From IMG/VR virus record IMGVR_UViG_3300048625_000147, positions 1 to 22,606 of that record: a stretch of 22,606 nucleotides of DNA. The stretch is one strand, 5' to 3'. The position numbers and the translations under genes were made by a program. Below are positions 1 to 6,858 of the stretch, in pieces. The DNA comes from a virus. The number at the start of each line of letters is the position of its first letter. The stretch's first letter is position 1. The notes under the pieces are model-generated. The model was not told the origin of the DNA, did not search any database, and worked only from the letters and a program-made list of their open reading frames with translations.

Positions 1-2
1 AT

Positions 3-224
3 ATGCTTGTTGAAGAATACTACGGTAAGAAAGAGCAAGTGTCCAATGATTGGCAGGTTCGAGTAGAAAGTGCTCGAAATGCAGGTGCTGTTCCACCAGA
101 ACACCCATCCATGCCAACATATCCAACGGATTCTGATGTTGTCGCAAAGGCAACCCAGTTAAATGGATTCGTTTCACAAATCCCCAATTCTACTCTAGAA
201 AAGACTAGCAAAAAGTCCACTTGA
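3..224 (+). CDS. Unknown phage protein, probably the C-terminal part of a longer gene
   Basis: An open frame runs from the window edge to a TGA at 222-224. An ATG lies at position 3, but the frame may continue upstream, so the start is uncertain and the 73 residues may be a C-terminal fragment. The visible part is hydrophilic, with a proline-rich middle (PPEHPSMPTYPTD) and a Ser/Lys-rich end; I see no membrane segment, signal peptide or catalytic motif. I do not recognise the family. It lies 58 bases upstream of a SleB-type hydrolase on the same strand, with a weak hairpin between them, so it may belong to the upstream transcription unit. Confidence 0.5.
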   Translation: MLVEEYYGKKEQVSNDWQVRVESARNAGAVPPEHPSMPTYPTDSDVVAKATQLNGFVSQIPNSTLEKTSKKST

Positions 225-237
225 TCAGGGATCGGTC

Positions 238-263
238 AGAGGGTTCACACACCCTTTGATTTT
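238..263 (+). terminator. Weak hairpin, possible terminator or attenuator
   Basis: AGAGGGT at 238-244 can pair with ACCCTTT at 251-257 (seven pairs, one G-T) around a six-base loop. It is followed by an interrupted T tract (GATTTT). The stem is short and sits just before the ribosome binding site at 271-276, so it could be a weak terminator or have no function. Confidence 0.3.
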
Positions 264-282
264 AACCATTAAGGAGATAACT

Positions 283-798
283 ATGCGATCATACCGTATA
301 TACATTCCGCTCATATTATTGATATTGAGTTCATTACTTGTCGTTAAATCAACATTCAATGAAACGCTAAACCTCCGTGTGCAACTGTCTCAGTTAACAC
401 AAGAGTCTCAACTGCAAGTGAAGTGTCTTGCAGATAACATCTATCATGAAGCTGGTTTTGAACCAGAAGATGGTAAAGTTGCTGTTGCTTTAGTTACAAT
501 GAACCGACTGCAAGACCCTCGCTACCCAAAAGATATTTGCTCTGTAGTGAAACAAAGAGTAAGATCGACTTGTCAGTTCTCTTGGTTCTGTCAGCGTAAG
601 ATACCTGCCAAGAATGAGTCAGTTTATGAGGAAGCCTTGCAAACTGCGCTTCGAGTTTTCGCTAACTACGAAACTACACCAGACATCACTAATGGTGCTC
701 TGTTTTATCATGCTGATTATGTCAACCCTCGTTGGCGTGGTCTAGAAAAAACTACTGTTATTGGTAGACACATATTTTATAAAGAAAGCGAAAAATAA
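283..798 (+). CDS. Membrane-anchored cell-wall hydrolase, SleB (Hydrolase_2) family
   Basis: This 171-aa protein has an N-terminal hydrophobic segment (residues about 6-22) after basic residues, which looks like a signal anchor or uncleaved signal peptide. A SleB-type domain covers about residues 45-168. The hallmarks are IYHEAG with the probable catalytic Glu56, the AVALVTMNR stretch (67-75), and CQFSWFC (97-103). Four cysteines (48, 86, 97, 103) could form disulfides outside the cytoplasm. The ATG at 283 is preferred over an in-frame TTG at 256 because AAGGAG lies 7 bases upstream of the ATG. SleB enzymes cut peptidoglycan glycan strands, so a role in lysis is likely. The holin-like gene lies far away on the other strand. 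The ClpP-like gene begins two bases after the stop, suggesting one transcript. Confidence 0.85.
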   Translation: MRSYRIYIPLILLILSSLLVVKSTFNETLNLRVQLSQLTQESQLQVKCLADNIYHEAGFEPEDGKVAVALVTMNRLQDPRYPKDICSVVKQRVRSTCQFSWFCQRKIPAKNESVYEEALQTALRVFANYETTPDITNGALFYHADYVNPRWRGLEKTTVIGRHIFYKESEK

Positions 799-799
799 C

Positions 800-1357
800 A
801 TGATGCAAAAAATGAATCTTCAATTGAAGGAAGAAAGCTCTAAACATGCGTTCTACCTGATGATGGAAGAAATCTCTCTCAATAGCGTTAAAGGTGCTGT
901 TGAGTGGATCTTTGAAGCAAACTTTGGTGAAGAAAAACCAGAGTTGTTGAACTTGATTATTACATCTCCAGGTGGTGACCTGAATGCTGCGTTTGCGTTG
1001 ATTGACGTTATGCGTGGTTCTTCTATTCCAGTACGAACAATTGGTCTTGGCCAAATTGCTTCTGCAGGGCTTATGATTTTCATCGCTGGTGACAAGGGTA
1101 TGCGTATCTTGACACCGAATACTTCTATTCTTTCTCACCAGTACTCATGGGGTGCTTTTGGTAAGGAACACGAATTGTTCGCAACTGTTAAAGAATTCGA
1201 TCTTACCACCAAGAAGATGACTGCTCACTATAAAAAGTGTACTGGTCTTTCAGAAAAACAAATTCGGGACGTGCTCTTGCCACCACAGGATATTTGGTTG
1301 AGTCCAGCCGAAGCTAAAAAGTTAGGAATCTGCGATGACGTTAAGGAACTTTCTTAA
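800..1357 (+). CDS. ClpP-like serine protease
   Basis: The 185-aa protein has the ClpP/crotonase fold signature. TSPGGD (55-60) matches the oxyanion-region glycines, GQIASAG (84-90) carries the likely nucleophile Ser88, SILSHQ places the catalytic His at 113, and QDIWLSPAEAKKLG supplies Asp164 as the third triad member. All three residues are therefore visible. It is slightly shorter than bacterial ClpP (about 200 aa) and lacks an evident propeptide. The ATG at 800 (or the adjacent ATG at 803) is favoured over an in-frame TTG at 761, which would overlap the SleB gene. No Clp ATPase is encoded in the window, so it may work with a host ATPase, cleave small substrates alone, or process phage proteins. 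The target is unknown. Confidence 0.85.
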   Translation: MMQKMNLQLKEESSKHAFYLMMEEISLNSVKGAVEWIFEANFGEEKPELLNLIITSPGGDLNAAFALIDVMRGSSIPVRTIGLGQIASAGLMIFIAGDKGMRILTPNTSILSHQYSWGAFGKEHELFATVKEFDLTTKKMTAHYKKCTGLSEKQIRDVLLPPQDIWLSPAEAKKLGICDDVKELS

Positions 1358-1367
1358 AGAATTCACT

Positions 1368-1580
1368 ATGAATAATAATGTTTGGACACTATCAGTTTTG
1401 ATCGGGGTGTTGTCTATTGTTGGGGCTGTGACTTTCTACCACTACTCTGCTCTAAAGTCAATGGAAAATAACATTGCGACTGCTGTAGTAAAGGGTATCG
1501 ATCCACTCGCAGTTCGATGTGCTTACGGCAACTCCCACGACAACATCTGTATCGCCTACGCTGTTACTGTCAAAAAGTAA
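1368..1580 (+). CDS. Small single-pass membrane protein, unknown function
   Basis: The 70-aa product has one predicted transmembrane helix at about residues 5-26 (WTLSVLIGVLSIVGAVTFYH). A short soluble tail with two cysteines in VRCAYG and DNICIAYA follows, which could pair in the periplasm. I chose the ATG at 1368 because the in-frame ATG at 1335 lies inside the ClpP-like gene, and the AAAGAA stretch before 1368 is a plausible if weak ribosome binding site. It is the last gene before a strong terminator and so probably shares a transcript with the SleB and ClpP-like genes. Membrane topology hints at a lysis or envelope role, but I cannot assign one. Confidence 0.65.
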   Translation: MNNNVWTLSVLIGVLSIVGAVTFYHYSALKSMENNIATAVVKGIDPLAVRCAYGNSHDNICIAYAVTVKK

Positions 1581-1599
1581 TACTTTGGTTTTCTACACA

Positions 1600-1628
1600 A
1601 TACCCTTCAGTTTCTGAGGGGTATTTTT
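1600..1628 (+). terminator. Rho-independent terminator
   Basis: An 11-base arm at 1600-1610 (ATACCCTTCAG) pairs with 1614-1624 (CTGAGGGGTAT) with a single T-G pair and a TTT loop. A T tract runs to 1628. It ends the SleB/ClpP-like/small membrane protein unit. Confidence 0.9.
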
Positions 1629-1668
1629 CCTTGTAGAATCAACAAGTTACGGTGTCTCCAGAAAGTTG

Positions 1669-1697
1669 TTGTCTTTAATCCGATTTTCAGCGATAAT
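1669..1697 (+). promoter_or_regulatory. Possible sigma70-type promoter
   Basis: In the 99-base gap between the terminator and the next gene, TTGTCT (1669-1674) and GATAAT (1692-1697) are spaced by 17 bases. The -10 box matches the consensus at five of six positions and the -35 box at three. A promoter is expected here because the preceding unit is terminated. A strong AGGA ribosome binding site lies before the ATG at 1728. Confidence 0.4.
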
Positions 1698-1727
1698 ATA
1701 TCTAATGAATCGAGAAAAGGACTTGAA

Positions 1728-2411
1728 ATGAAGATACTTAGCACTGGGAACCCGAAGTTGATGAAGGGTGAAAAGAAAGGTTACTTGTCTTTCGTTCTCC
1801 ACTTGGCTCCCGCCGATGTTTCTGGTAAAGAAGTCTGTCCTAAGCGCACTGCTGGATGTACCGCTGCTTGCTTGAACACTGCTGGTCGTGGTGGTATGTT
1901 CAAGAAGGGTGAAACTACTAACGTGATTCAACAAGCCCGTATCCGTAAGACCAAAATGTTCTTCGAACAACGTGAAGAATTCATGGCTGCTCTCGAGGCT
2001 GATATCAAACTTGGCATCAAGCAAGCTGAGAAGAAGGGTCTGATTCCAGCGTTTCGTTTGAATGGAACTTCTGACTTAGCATGGGAGAAGTACGGTATCA
2101 TTCAGAAATTCCCTGATGTTCAATTCTACGATTACACTAAGGTACTTGGTCGCAAGACTGGTGACCTGAAGAATTACCACTTGACTTTTTCTAACGCTGA
2201 CGGTAACATCAATGATGTACTGGCTGCAAAACAAGCTGGTTTGAACATTGCAGTTGTTTTCAAGAAAGAGTTGCCTGAGAAACACTTGGGTCTGAAAGTT
2301 ATCAACGGTGACGATACAGACCTTCGCTTCTTGGATGAGAAGAAAGTTATCGTTGTATCGTTGGCTTGGTTGCCAAAGGTAAAGCAAAGAAAGACACGAC
2401 AGGTTTTGTAG
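1728..2411 (+). CDS. Gp88-family phage protein with a frameshifted C-terminus
   Basis: The 227-aa product resembles the 'gene product 88' family first seen in mycobacteriophage L5. It starts with a LSTGNPKL motif and has a cysteine cluster C-x6-C-x3-C (Cys37, 44, 48) in CPKRTAGCTAACLNTAGRG. The RLNGTSDLAWE motif lies at about 110-120 and DTDLRFLD at 196-203. The function is not established as far as I know; the cysteines could hold a metal or cluster. After Val210 the frame gives a non-family tail. The expected ending GLVAKGKAKKDTTGFVV lies intact in the -1 frame and stops at TGA 2414-2416, giving the usual ATGA overlap with the next gene. A perfect 8-bp tandem repeat at 2348-2363 explains the shift. 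Removing one copy restores a 226-aa protein. Confidence 0.8.
   Translation: MKILSTGNPKLMKGEKKGYLSFVLHLAPADVSGKEVCPKRTAGCTAACLNTAGRGGMFKKGETTNVIQQARIRKTKMFFEQREEFMAALEADIKLGIKQAEKKGLIPAFRLNGTSDLAWEKYGIIQKFPDVQFYDYTKVLGRKTGDLKNYHLTFSNADGNINDVLAAKQAGLNIAVVFKKELPEKHLGLKVINGDDTDLRFLDEKKVIVVSLAWLPKVKQRKTRQVL
2348..2363 (+). repeat. 8-bp tandem duplication causing a frameshift
   Basis: TATCGTTG occurs twice back to back (2348-2355 and 2356-2363). With one copy deleted, the upstream frame reads straight into the family-like C-terminal sequence ending at 2416. This points to replication slippage in the phage or an assembly/read error. Confidence 0.85.
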
Positions 2412-2412
2412 T

Positions 2413-2757
2413 ATGATTTATCACACCACACCAAAGAAGCCCAAAGCACGTAAACCAACTGCTAAACAGCGAGAATTGGATAAATCGTGGGCGGATCTAC
2501 TTAAGAAGTATGAGCCAAAGAAGCCTCTAGCAGTCGCTAAGGATGCTGGTCTTTCATACTCACTCGGCATACCTGCTGGTCGGGAGACCCCTAAGCTGCC
2601 GAGTCGTTCAACTGCTGGTGGTAACGCATCATGGCGTCCCAACCCAGTCTACACAGGTGACAAGATTAAAGGTATTGGTACAATGCATAAGAGCAATGCT
2701 GTGCCAGTGTTTAGCGATGAAGAAGCTCACGATATTGCAACAATGAGGAGAGGCTAA
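2413..2757 (+). CDS. Conserved phage protein of unknown function
   Basis: The 114-aa protein is basic in its first 40 residues (PKKPKARKP and KKYEPKKP). It has a proline-rich linker (GRETPKLPSRST) and ends with MHKSNAVPVFSDEEAHDIATMRR, a block I recall as conserved in many unrelated-looking phage hypothetical proteins. No enzyme motif is visible. The basic N-terminus could bind nucleic acid, but that is inference. Its ATG at 2413 overlaps the TGA of the restored upstream reading frame, so translation is probably coupled to the Gp88-family gene. Its stop overlaps the next start (TAATG). Confidence 0.8.
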   Translation: MIYHTTPKKPKARKPTAKQRELDKSWADLLKKYEPKKPLAVAKDAGLSYSLGIPAGRETPKLPSRSTAGGNASWRPNPVYTGDKIKGIGTMHKSNAVPVFSDEEAHDIATMRRG

Positions 2758-3002
2758 TGGAACCGAAAAAACTTCTAAAGATTCGCCTAATGCCAGATGG
2801 TACTTGGCAGAATGTATATGTACAAGATTCTGATATGGATCGCTTAGATGCATTCTTATTGGAAGAAATTCAAAGACAAACTAGAATGTCTCGACGAGAA
2901 CGTATCCAAAAGAAGGCAGAAGATTACATCGAAGAAGCCTTAGCTATGTCTGATTATGAAGAGTCTAAGATTGTCCTCTCTCATATCATGAATCTGAAAT
3001 AA
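2757..3002 (+). CDS. Small phage protein, unknown function
   Basis: This 81-aa, charged protein has a short beta-like N-terminus (LLKIRLMPDGTWQNVYVQ) followed by what looks like continuous helix rich in Glu, Arg and Lys. I do not recognise a family. The start is well supported: AGGAGAGG lies just upstream and the ATG overlaps the previous stop codon by one base. It belongs to the run of small genes leading into gp33, gp59 and gp32, so expression is probably early to middle. Confidence 0.75.
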   Translation: MEPKKLLKIRLMPDGTWQNVYVQDSDMDRLDAFLLEEIQRQTRMSRRERIQKKAEDYIEEALAMSDYEESKIVLSHIMNLK

Positions 3003-3035
3003 ACCTTGCCTTGTAACCTAAACTGGAGTATAATT

Positions 3036-3260
3036 ATGGATATGGACTTGATTACTAAATACAATAACTTATTGGCAGAGCGAATGAAGATGGATAAATT
3101 CTTCACTATGTTCTTAGAGAAATTTGATCGTAAAATGGATCCAACCCGTACAGATACGCCTATCTGGAAACTCTATAGAGATAAGACCAAAGAATATGCT
3201 CGAATTTGCCAAGAACTCCGCAACACCAACTACTACATACAGCGACAAGCCAATGTTTAA
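3036..3260 (+). CDS. Small phage protein upstream of gp33, unknown function
   Basis: The 74-aa protein is probably all helical and contains MDPTRTDTPIWKLYRDKTKEY, a block I remember in T4-like phages next to gp33. I know no function. The ATG at 3036 is chosen over an in-frame TTG at 3006 because TGGAG at 3024-3028 gives a good ribosome binding site for 3036. Its last codons overlap the start of gp33 (ATG at 3253) by 8 bases, which suggests translational coupling. Confidence 0.7.
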   Translation: MDMDLITKYNNLLAERMKMDKFFTMFLEKFDRKMDPTRTDTPIWKLYRDKTKEYARICQELRNTNYYIQRQANV

Positions 3261-3468
3261 AACTGCCAATGAGTTTTCCCTCCACATCGAATCAATTGTG
3301 AGAGAGAAACGTATTAACTATATGGATGCAGTTCTCCATTATTGTAAAGAAAACTTTCTTGAGCCAGCTGACGTTGCATCACTTATCAATAAAAGCCTAA
3401 AAGATAAGATTGAAATGGATTTTCGTGAGTTGAATTATTTACCAAAACAGGCTAAACTAGATGTGTGA
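3253..3468 (+). CDS. 33: gp33-like late-transcription co-activator
   Basis: The 71-aa protein resembles the core of T4 gp33. It has a short N-terminal region, then YMDAVLHYCKENFLEPADV and a LINKSLKDKIEMDFRELNYL block; T4 gp33 has SYLEATTAFLEENSIP and IIEKIQSEAIDENLL at the matching places. In T4, gp33 bridges the RNA polymerase flap and the gp45 sliding clamp and, with the sigma factor gp55, drives late transcription. It is shorter than T4 gp33 (112 aa), mainly at the N-terminus. The order 33-59-32 matches T4, which supports the call. The ATG at 3253 is the only start in frame that does not lie deep inside the upstream gene. Its TGA overlaps a possible GTG start of gp59. Confidence 0.75.
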   Translation: MFKTANEFSLHIESIVREKRINYMDAVLHYCKENFLEPADVASLINKSLKDKIEMDFRELNYLPKQAKLDV

Positions 3469-3470
3469 CT

Positions 3471-4082
3471 ATGGATGGTTTTAAAGCATACCGTTATTAC
3501 CTAGCAATCAAATTACACTTCACGAGTGAAAAGTTTAACGTCTTTGAAAACAGAGGAAACGTTAAAGGTACTCGTGAAGCATTCAATGCTCGCAATGACC
3601 GATACATTTTCGAGAAACTTGCCAATAGGTTCGACTCAGACAAGGATATCATCCAGTTCTTTGTAGCGAACTTTGCGTATGGTAAAGGCACTGCAATTTA
3701 CGAAGGTAAAGAAGCAGACGATAATCTAGTTGAGTGGAACAGACGCAAGCAAGCCATCACTCAAATCTTTATTGACGATCTCGCTAAATTATTGACATAC
3801 ATAGAAGTGAACAAGTTACCCAATGATGCTGTTCTAAATTTTGTTGAAGATGAGTATCCAGTTGCACTGAAATTATTCATCGGTGGACAGATAAGTATAG
3901 AAACTCTAAACATCTTAGAAGACTATCATCCTATCGTTGAACACTGGAGTCAAAACTCTGCTGTGAAACATATTTGGAGCGATGAATTGTTACGAATTAA
4001 AAAGTTGACTGGGTTCGTTAAGTATAATAAGATTAAGGCTAGTCGAGTTTTCACACACTTCATGGAAGAAATTGCAGAGTAA
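3471..4082 (+). CDS. 59: gp59-like loader of the replicative helicase
   Basis: The product (203 aa) is close in length to T4 gp59 (217 aa) and shares its layout: an N-terminal YRYYLAIKLHF segment (T4 has YKLYLMIKQHM), NDRYIFEKLANRF, a QFFVANFAYG stretch, and a helical C-terminal half ending in KASRVFTHFMEE. gp59 binds forked DNA coated with gp32 and loads the gp41 helicase. A GTG at 3465, overlapping the gp33 stop, would add two residues and cannot be excluded; neither start has a clear ribosome binding site, so coupling to gp33 is likely. gp32, its partner, lies one small gene downstream. Confidence 0.85.
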   Translation: MDGFKAYRYYLAIKLHFTSEKFNVFENRGNVKGTREAFNARNDRYIFEKLANRFDSDKDIIQFFVANFAYGKGTAIYEGKEADDNLVEWNRRKQAITQIFIDDLAKLLTYIEVNKLPNDAVLNFVEDEYPVALKLFIGGQISIETLNILEDYHPIVEHWSQNSAVKHIWSDELLRIKKLTGFVKYNKIKASRVFTHFMEEIAE

Positions 4083-4086
4083 TACA

Positions 4087-4302
4087 ATGGGTAAGACTTA
4101 CACTCAATCGAAGCGATTCGATGACGAATTTGGTGGGCGTTCAGGGAAACCTGCCAAACATAGCAGCGGTAAAAAAACTGGTGGTATGAGAACGCTAAAT
4201 AGTTATGTTGAAGAAGATTATGATATCAACGACGAAGATTTCGACGATGAATTTGAACTAGATGATCAGATTTCAATACAACACAATACTAATACAAAGT
4301 AA
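4087..4302 (+). CDS. Small acidic-tailed protein between gp59 and gp32
   Basis: The 71-aa protein has a basic, glycine-rich first half (GGRSGKPAKHSSGKKTGGMR) and a strongly acidic second half (EEDYDINDEDFDDEFELDD). It looks largely disordered. The ATG at 4087 is favoured over an in-frame upstream ATG (4072) that overlaps gp59. I recall similar small proteins between gp59 and gp32 in marine T4-like phages, without known function. The charge split suggests an adaptor or DNA-mimic-like tail acting with the replication proteins, but this is only inference. Confidence 0.7.
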   Translation: MGKTYTQSKRFDDEFGGRSGKPAKHSSGKKTGGMRTLNSYVEEDYDINDEDFDDEFELDDQISIQHNTNTK

Positions 4303-4318
4303 ATACTAAGGAAAATAT

Positions 4319-5230
4319 ATGGATATCCAAAAACTACGTGCTATGCGCAACTCTGACTTTGGTGCTATTTCTAGCGCATTCGAAAAAGTCGCAAATCCCC
4401 AAACTGAAACCAAGTCATACAACGACGACCGCTACTGGCGTCTCGAAGGTGACAAAGCTGGCAACGGTACTGCCACTTTGCGTTTCCTCCCACGTGTAGA
4501 AGGCGATGAACTCCCATGGGTTCGTATCTTCTCTCACGGTTTCCAAGGTCCAACTGGTAAATGGTACATCGAAAATTCTCTGACCACTCTTGGTGAGAAT
4601 GACCCTGTCGGTGAACTGAATACTACGCTATGGAACTCTGGTTCTGAAGCCAACAAAGAAATTGCACGTAAGCAAAAGCGTAAGCTGAGTTTCACTGCTA
4701 ACGTCTTGGTTGTGTCTGATCCAAAGCACCCAGAAAACGAAGGTAAAGTCTTCTTGTTCAAGTTCGGTAAAAAGATCTTCGACAAGATTATGGACAAAGC
4801 ACGTCCTACTTTCGAGGACGAGAAGCCAGTAAACGTGTTTGATTTGTGGGAAGGTGCCAACTTCAAGATGCGTATGCGTAAGAAGGATGGTTATGCTAAC
4901 TATGACGAATCTGCGTTTATGGAGCCTTCTGTTGTTACTGATGACGAAGACAAGATGTTGGCGATTGTCAATGCTCAGCACAAGCTGTCTGAATTCACAG
5001 ACCGTAAGAACTTTAAGTCTTACGACGAGTTGAAGAAGAAGTTGAATGAAGTTTTGTCTGGTGATTCTTTTGCACCTAAGAGTGCAGCTGAAATTGCTGA
5101 TGAGCCACGTTCTGCACCAGCACCTGCTTTTACTGCTAAAGCAGCACCATCACCAAAGTCTGCTGTCTCTAACCAAGACGACGACGAAGATGTGATGTCT
5201 TATTTCCAGAAGATCGCCAACGACGATTAA
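4319..5230 (+). CDS. 32: gp32 single-stranded DNA-binding protein
   Basis: The 303-aa protein matches T4 gp32 (301 aa): an OB-fold core from about residue 38 to 232, FSHGFQGPTGKWYIE (71-85), the KQKRKLS basic patch (118-124), NPENEGKVF-like PENEGKVFLFKFGKKI (138-153), WEGANF (177-182) and NYDES (194-198). The acidic tail ends in DDDEDVMSYFQKIANDD, suited to partner binding, as for gp59 and the polymerase in T4. It coats single-stranded DNA at phage replication forks. Unlike T4 gp32 it has no cysteine, so the Cys3-His zinc site is absent although His73 remains. AAGGAA precedes the start, and a hairpin terminator follows the stop. Confidence 0.95.
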   Translation: MDIQKLRAMRNSDFGAISSAFEKVANPQTETKSYNDDRYWRLEGDKAGNGTATLRFLPRVEGDELPWVRIFSHGFQGPTGKWYIENSLTTLGENDPVGELNTTLWNSGSEANKEIARKQKRKLSFTANVLVVSDPKHPENEGKVFLFKFGKKIFDKIMDKARPTFEDEKPVNVFDLWEGANFKMRMRKKDGYANYDESAFMEPSVVTDDEDKMLAIVNAQHKLSEFTDRKNFKSYDELKKKLNEVLSGDSFAPKSAAEIADEPRSAPAPAFTAKAAPSPKSAVSNQDDDEDVMSYFQKIANDD

Positions 5231-5246
5231 TCAAATCTGAGAAATG

Positions 5247-5274
5247 AAAAGGGAGCTTTACGCTCCCTTTTTTT
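5247..5274 (+). terminator. Terminator between converging genes, probably bidirectional
   Basis: AAAAGGGAGC (5247-5256) pairs with GCTCCCTTTT (5262-5271) around a five-base loop, with a run of seven T from 5268. It ends gp32 transcription. Read from the other strand the hairpin follows directly after the tape-measure stop codon, with TTTTC after the stem, so it probably also stops the minus-strand unit. Confidence 0.9.
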
Positions 5275-6856
5275 ATGCCTGTCGTAAACGACTATCAGCG
5301 TACCTGTTAACAGATGAATCCTGATTTCGAATCGGTGCTCGAATAATCTGGTTCTGTGTAGTATTGTTATTGACTGGTGCATTAACAATGTTAGAACCTG
5401 TAGATTGTTTCTCAGGTAGAGCAGCGCCTGCATTATCAGCAGACTTCTGGTCAACAGTAGACGCCGATGTTGGAGCAGGTGCTTCTGGCGATTTAGAACC
5501 GCCATCACTCTTGAATGGATAGAATGGACCAACGCTAACTTCTCCAGTTAGCTTAGAATCAAACAATTTGATCTTTGGGATTCCAATAGCAGACAGAGCA
5601 GCCATTAGACCATCTTTCATTCCAACCATAAAATCTACATATGGTTTGATAATATGGTCATTGATCCAACCTGCTGTGTCACCGATAACTTCTTTGATGG
5701 CATCCTTGTCGAATAGACCGAATGTTAAGAAGTCCACGATGCCAGCGAGACCTGCAACCAGAGCCTTACCGATATCGCCACTCTTCATAAACTCATCGAA
5801 GCCATCCATAATACCTTCGAACAGAGCACCAACGACTGCACCAATAACGAATGCTTTACCCAAAGCCTTCAAGATGTTCTTAGGGTTAAACATAACTTTA
5901 AGAGACTTCATCAATCCCTCGCCGAGCAATCCAGTGATCATGTCCATTAGACCTTCACCACCAGATGCCTTTTCTGGTTTAACTTTCTCGACTGCCTTCT
6001 TACCATCACGAGTGTTTTCTTCAATCTTAGTTAGAAGATCAGTCTGCTGTTCTTCAGCTTTAGATAACTCCATCTGAGTTTCTTGAGTCTGCATAGAATC
6101 AGCAGCTGTTTTAGATCCTTCTGGAGTAACTTCTCTTCCACGAATAGTTGGATCGAATACATGAGTTGCTTTATCAGTAGCACTAAAATCATCAGTTAGT
6201 TCATTGCGTCTAGTTAGTAGGTCATTGCCTGCTTTAGTGCTAGATAATTGCTCGTGGGTTAGACCAGTTTTTGCTTTAAACTGTTCAATCTCAGCATCAT
6301 GCGCTTTAATTTTCTTAGATGTTTGATATGCCTTTTCAGCATTAGCATCACTGGTATCTCCACCGAGTAAACGTTGTTTCTCTTTGAATTTACTCTTTTC
6401 GATAGCTTTGTTAAAGATACCACCAACATTTAAAGCACCCATCACGGTACGACCTAGTCCACCATTCTTAATACCAAGATTTTCTTTGGTTTTACCTACA
6501 CCGCCTTTGAATGAATCACGCATTTGTTCAAATACGTTACCCTGCGTGTTCATAAGTTTAGCGACTTCAGCGATATTGGCTGATTCAGCACGCCACTCTC
6601 GCTCCCAATCAGATTGAGACTTTTCTCTGCGTTTAGTTACCTTTAATTGGTCTTCCAACGTACCTAGAATTTTATCTTGAATCTCGTGTGCGTCGACATT
6701 ACCAGAAGAGATCTGTTTAGTTTTCTCGTGGTCTTTGGAGAGTTCCATCAATTTTTTAATGGACAACATCTCTACCAACGCAAGTTCTTGGACTTGCAGT
6801 AGTGTTTTAAATTCACTGGAACTTACATTAACAACGTAGTTGGTATTTTTTGCCAT
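5273..6856 (-). CDS. Putative tail tape-measure / baseplate-hub protein (gp29-like)
   Basis: The 527-aa protein is mostly helical and charged over residues 1-300, with likely coiled coils. A long hydrophobic, glycine/alanine-rich stretch (about 328-382) then resembles the membrane-active part of tape-measure proteins, followed by a Pro/Ser/Asn-rich low-complexity tail (450-527). At the usual 0.15 nm per residue it would set a tail near 80 nm, reasonable for a T4-like tail (T4 gp29 is 590 aa). The key support is position: it starts two bases after the frameshift-encoded end of the gp26-like gene, the place where tape-measure genes sit after their chaperone. Direct similarity to gp29 is not obvious to me, so the family name is inferred. 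Confidence 0.6.
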   Translation of the reverse strand: MAKNTNYVVNVSSSEFKTLLQVQELALVEMLSIKKLMELSKDHEKTKQISSGNVDAHEIQDKILGTLEDQLKVTKRREKSQSDWEREWRAESANIAEVAKLMNTQGNVFEQMRDSFKGGVGKTKENLGIKNGGLGRTVMGALNVGGIFNKAIEKSKFKEKQRLLGGDTSDANAEKAYQTSKKIKAHDAEIEQFKAKTGLTHEQLSSTKAGNDLLTRRNELTDDFSATDKATHVFDPTIRGREVTPEGSKTAADSMQTQETQMELSKAEEQQTDLLTKIEENTRDGKKAVEKVKPEKASGGEGLMDMITGLLGEGLMKSLKVMFNPKNILKALGKAFVIGAVVGALFEGIMDGFDEFMKSGDIGKALVAGLAGIVDFLTFGLFDKDAIKEVIGDTAGWINDHIIKPYVDFMVGMKDGLMAALSAIGIPKIKLFDSKLTGEVSVGPFYPFKSDGGSKSPEAPAPTSASTVDQKSADNAGAALPEKQSTGSNIVNAPVNNNTTQNQIIRAPIRNQDSSVNRYADSRLRQA

Positions 6857-6858
6857 CT

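Noticed and set aside
256-282. TTG start giving a longer SleB-type protein
   Set aside because: The extension would cover the ribosome binding site AAGGAG of the ATG at 283, which also gives a normal signal-anchor N-terminus.
1629-1727. Small RNA or short gene in the gap after the terminator
   Set aside because: Only a possible promoter and a ribosome binding site are visible; no stable fold or open frame was found.
2340-2400. Programmed frameshifting in the Gp88-family gene
   Set aside because: There is no slippery heptamer or stop next to the site; the perfect 8-bp tandem duplication is a simpler cause.
4190-4205. CTAAATAG box upstream of gp32 as a late promoter
   Set aside because: It is inside a coding gene, gp32 is not expected to be purely late, and similar boxes occur by chance in other genes such as near 21234.
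5568-6077. Open frame of 169 codons on the plus strand, opposite the tape-measure gene
   Set aside because: It is a shadow of a well-supported minus-strand gene, has proline/serine-rich nonsense-like composition and lacks a ribosome binding site.
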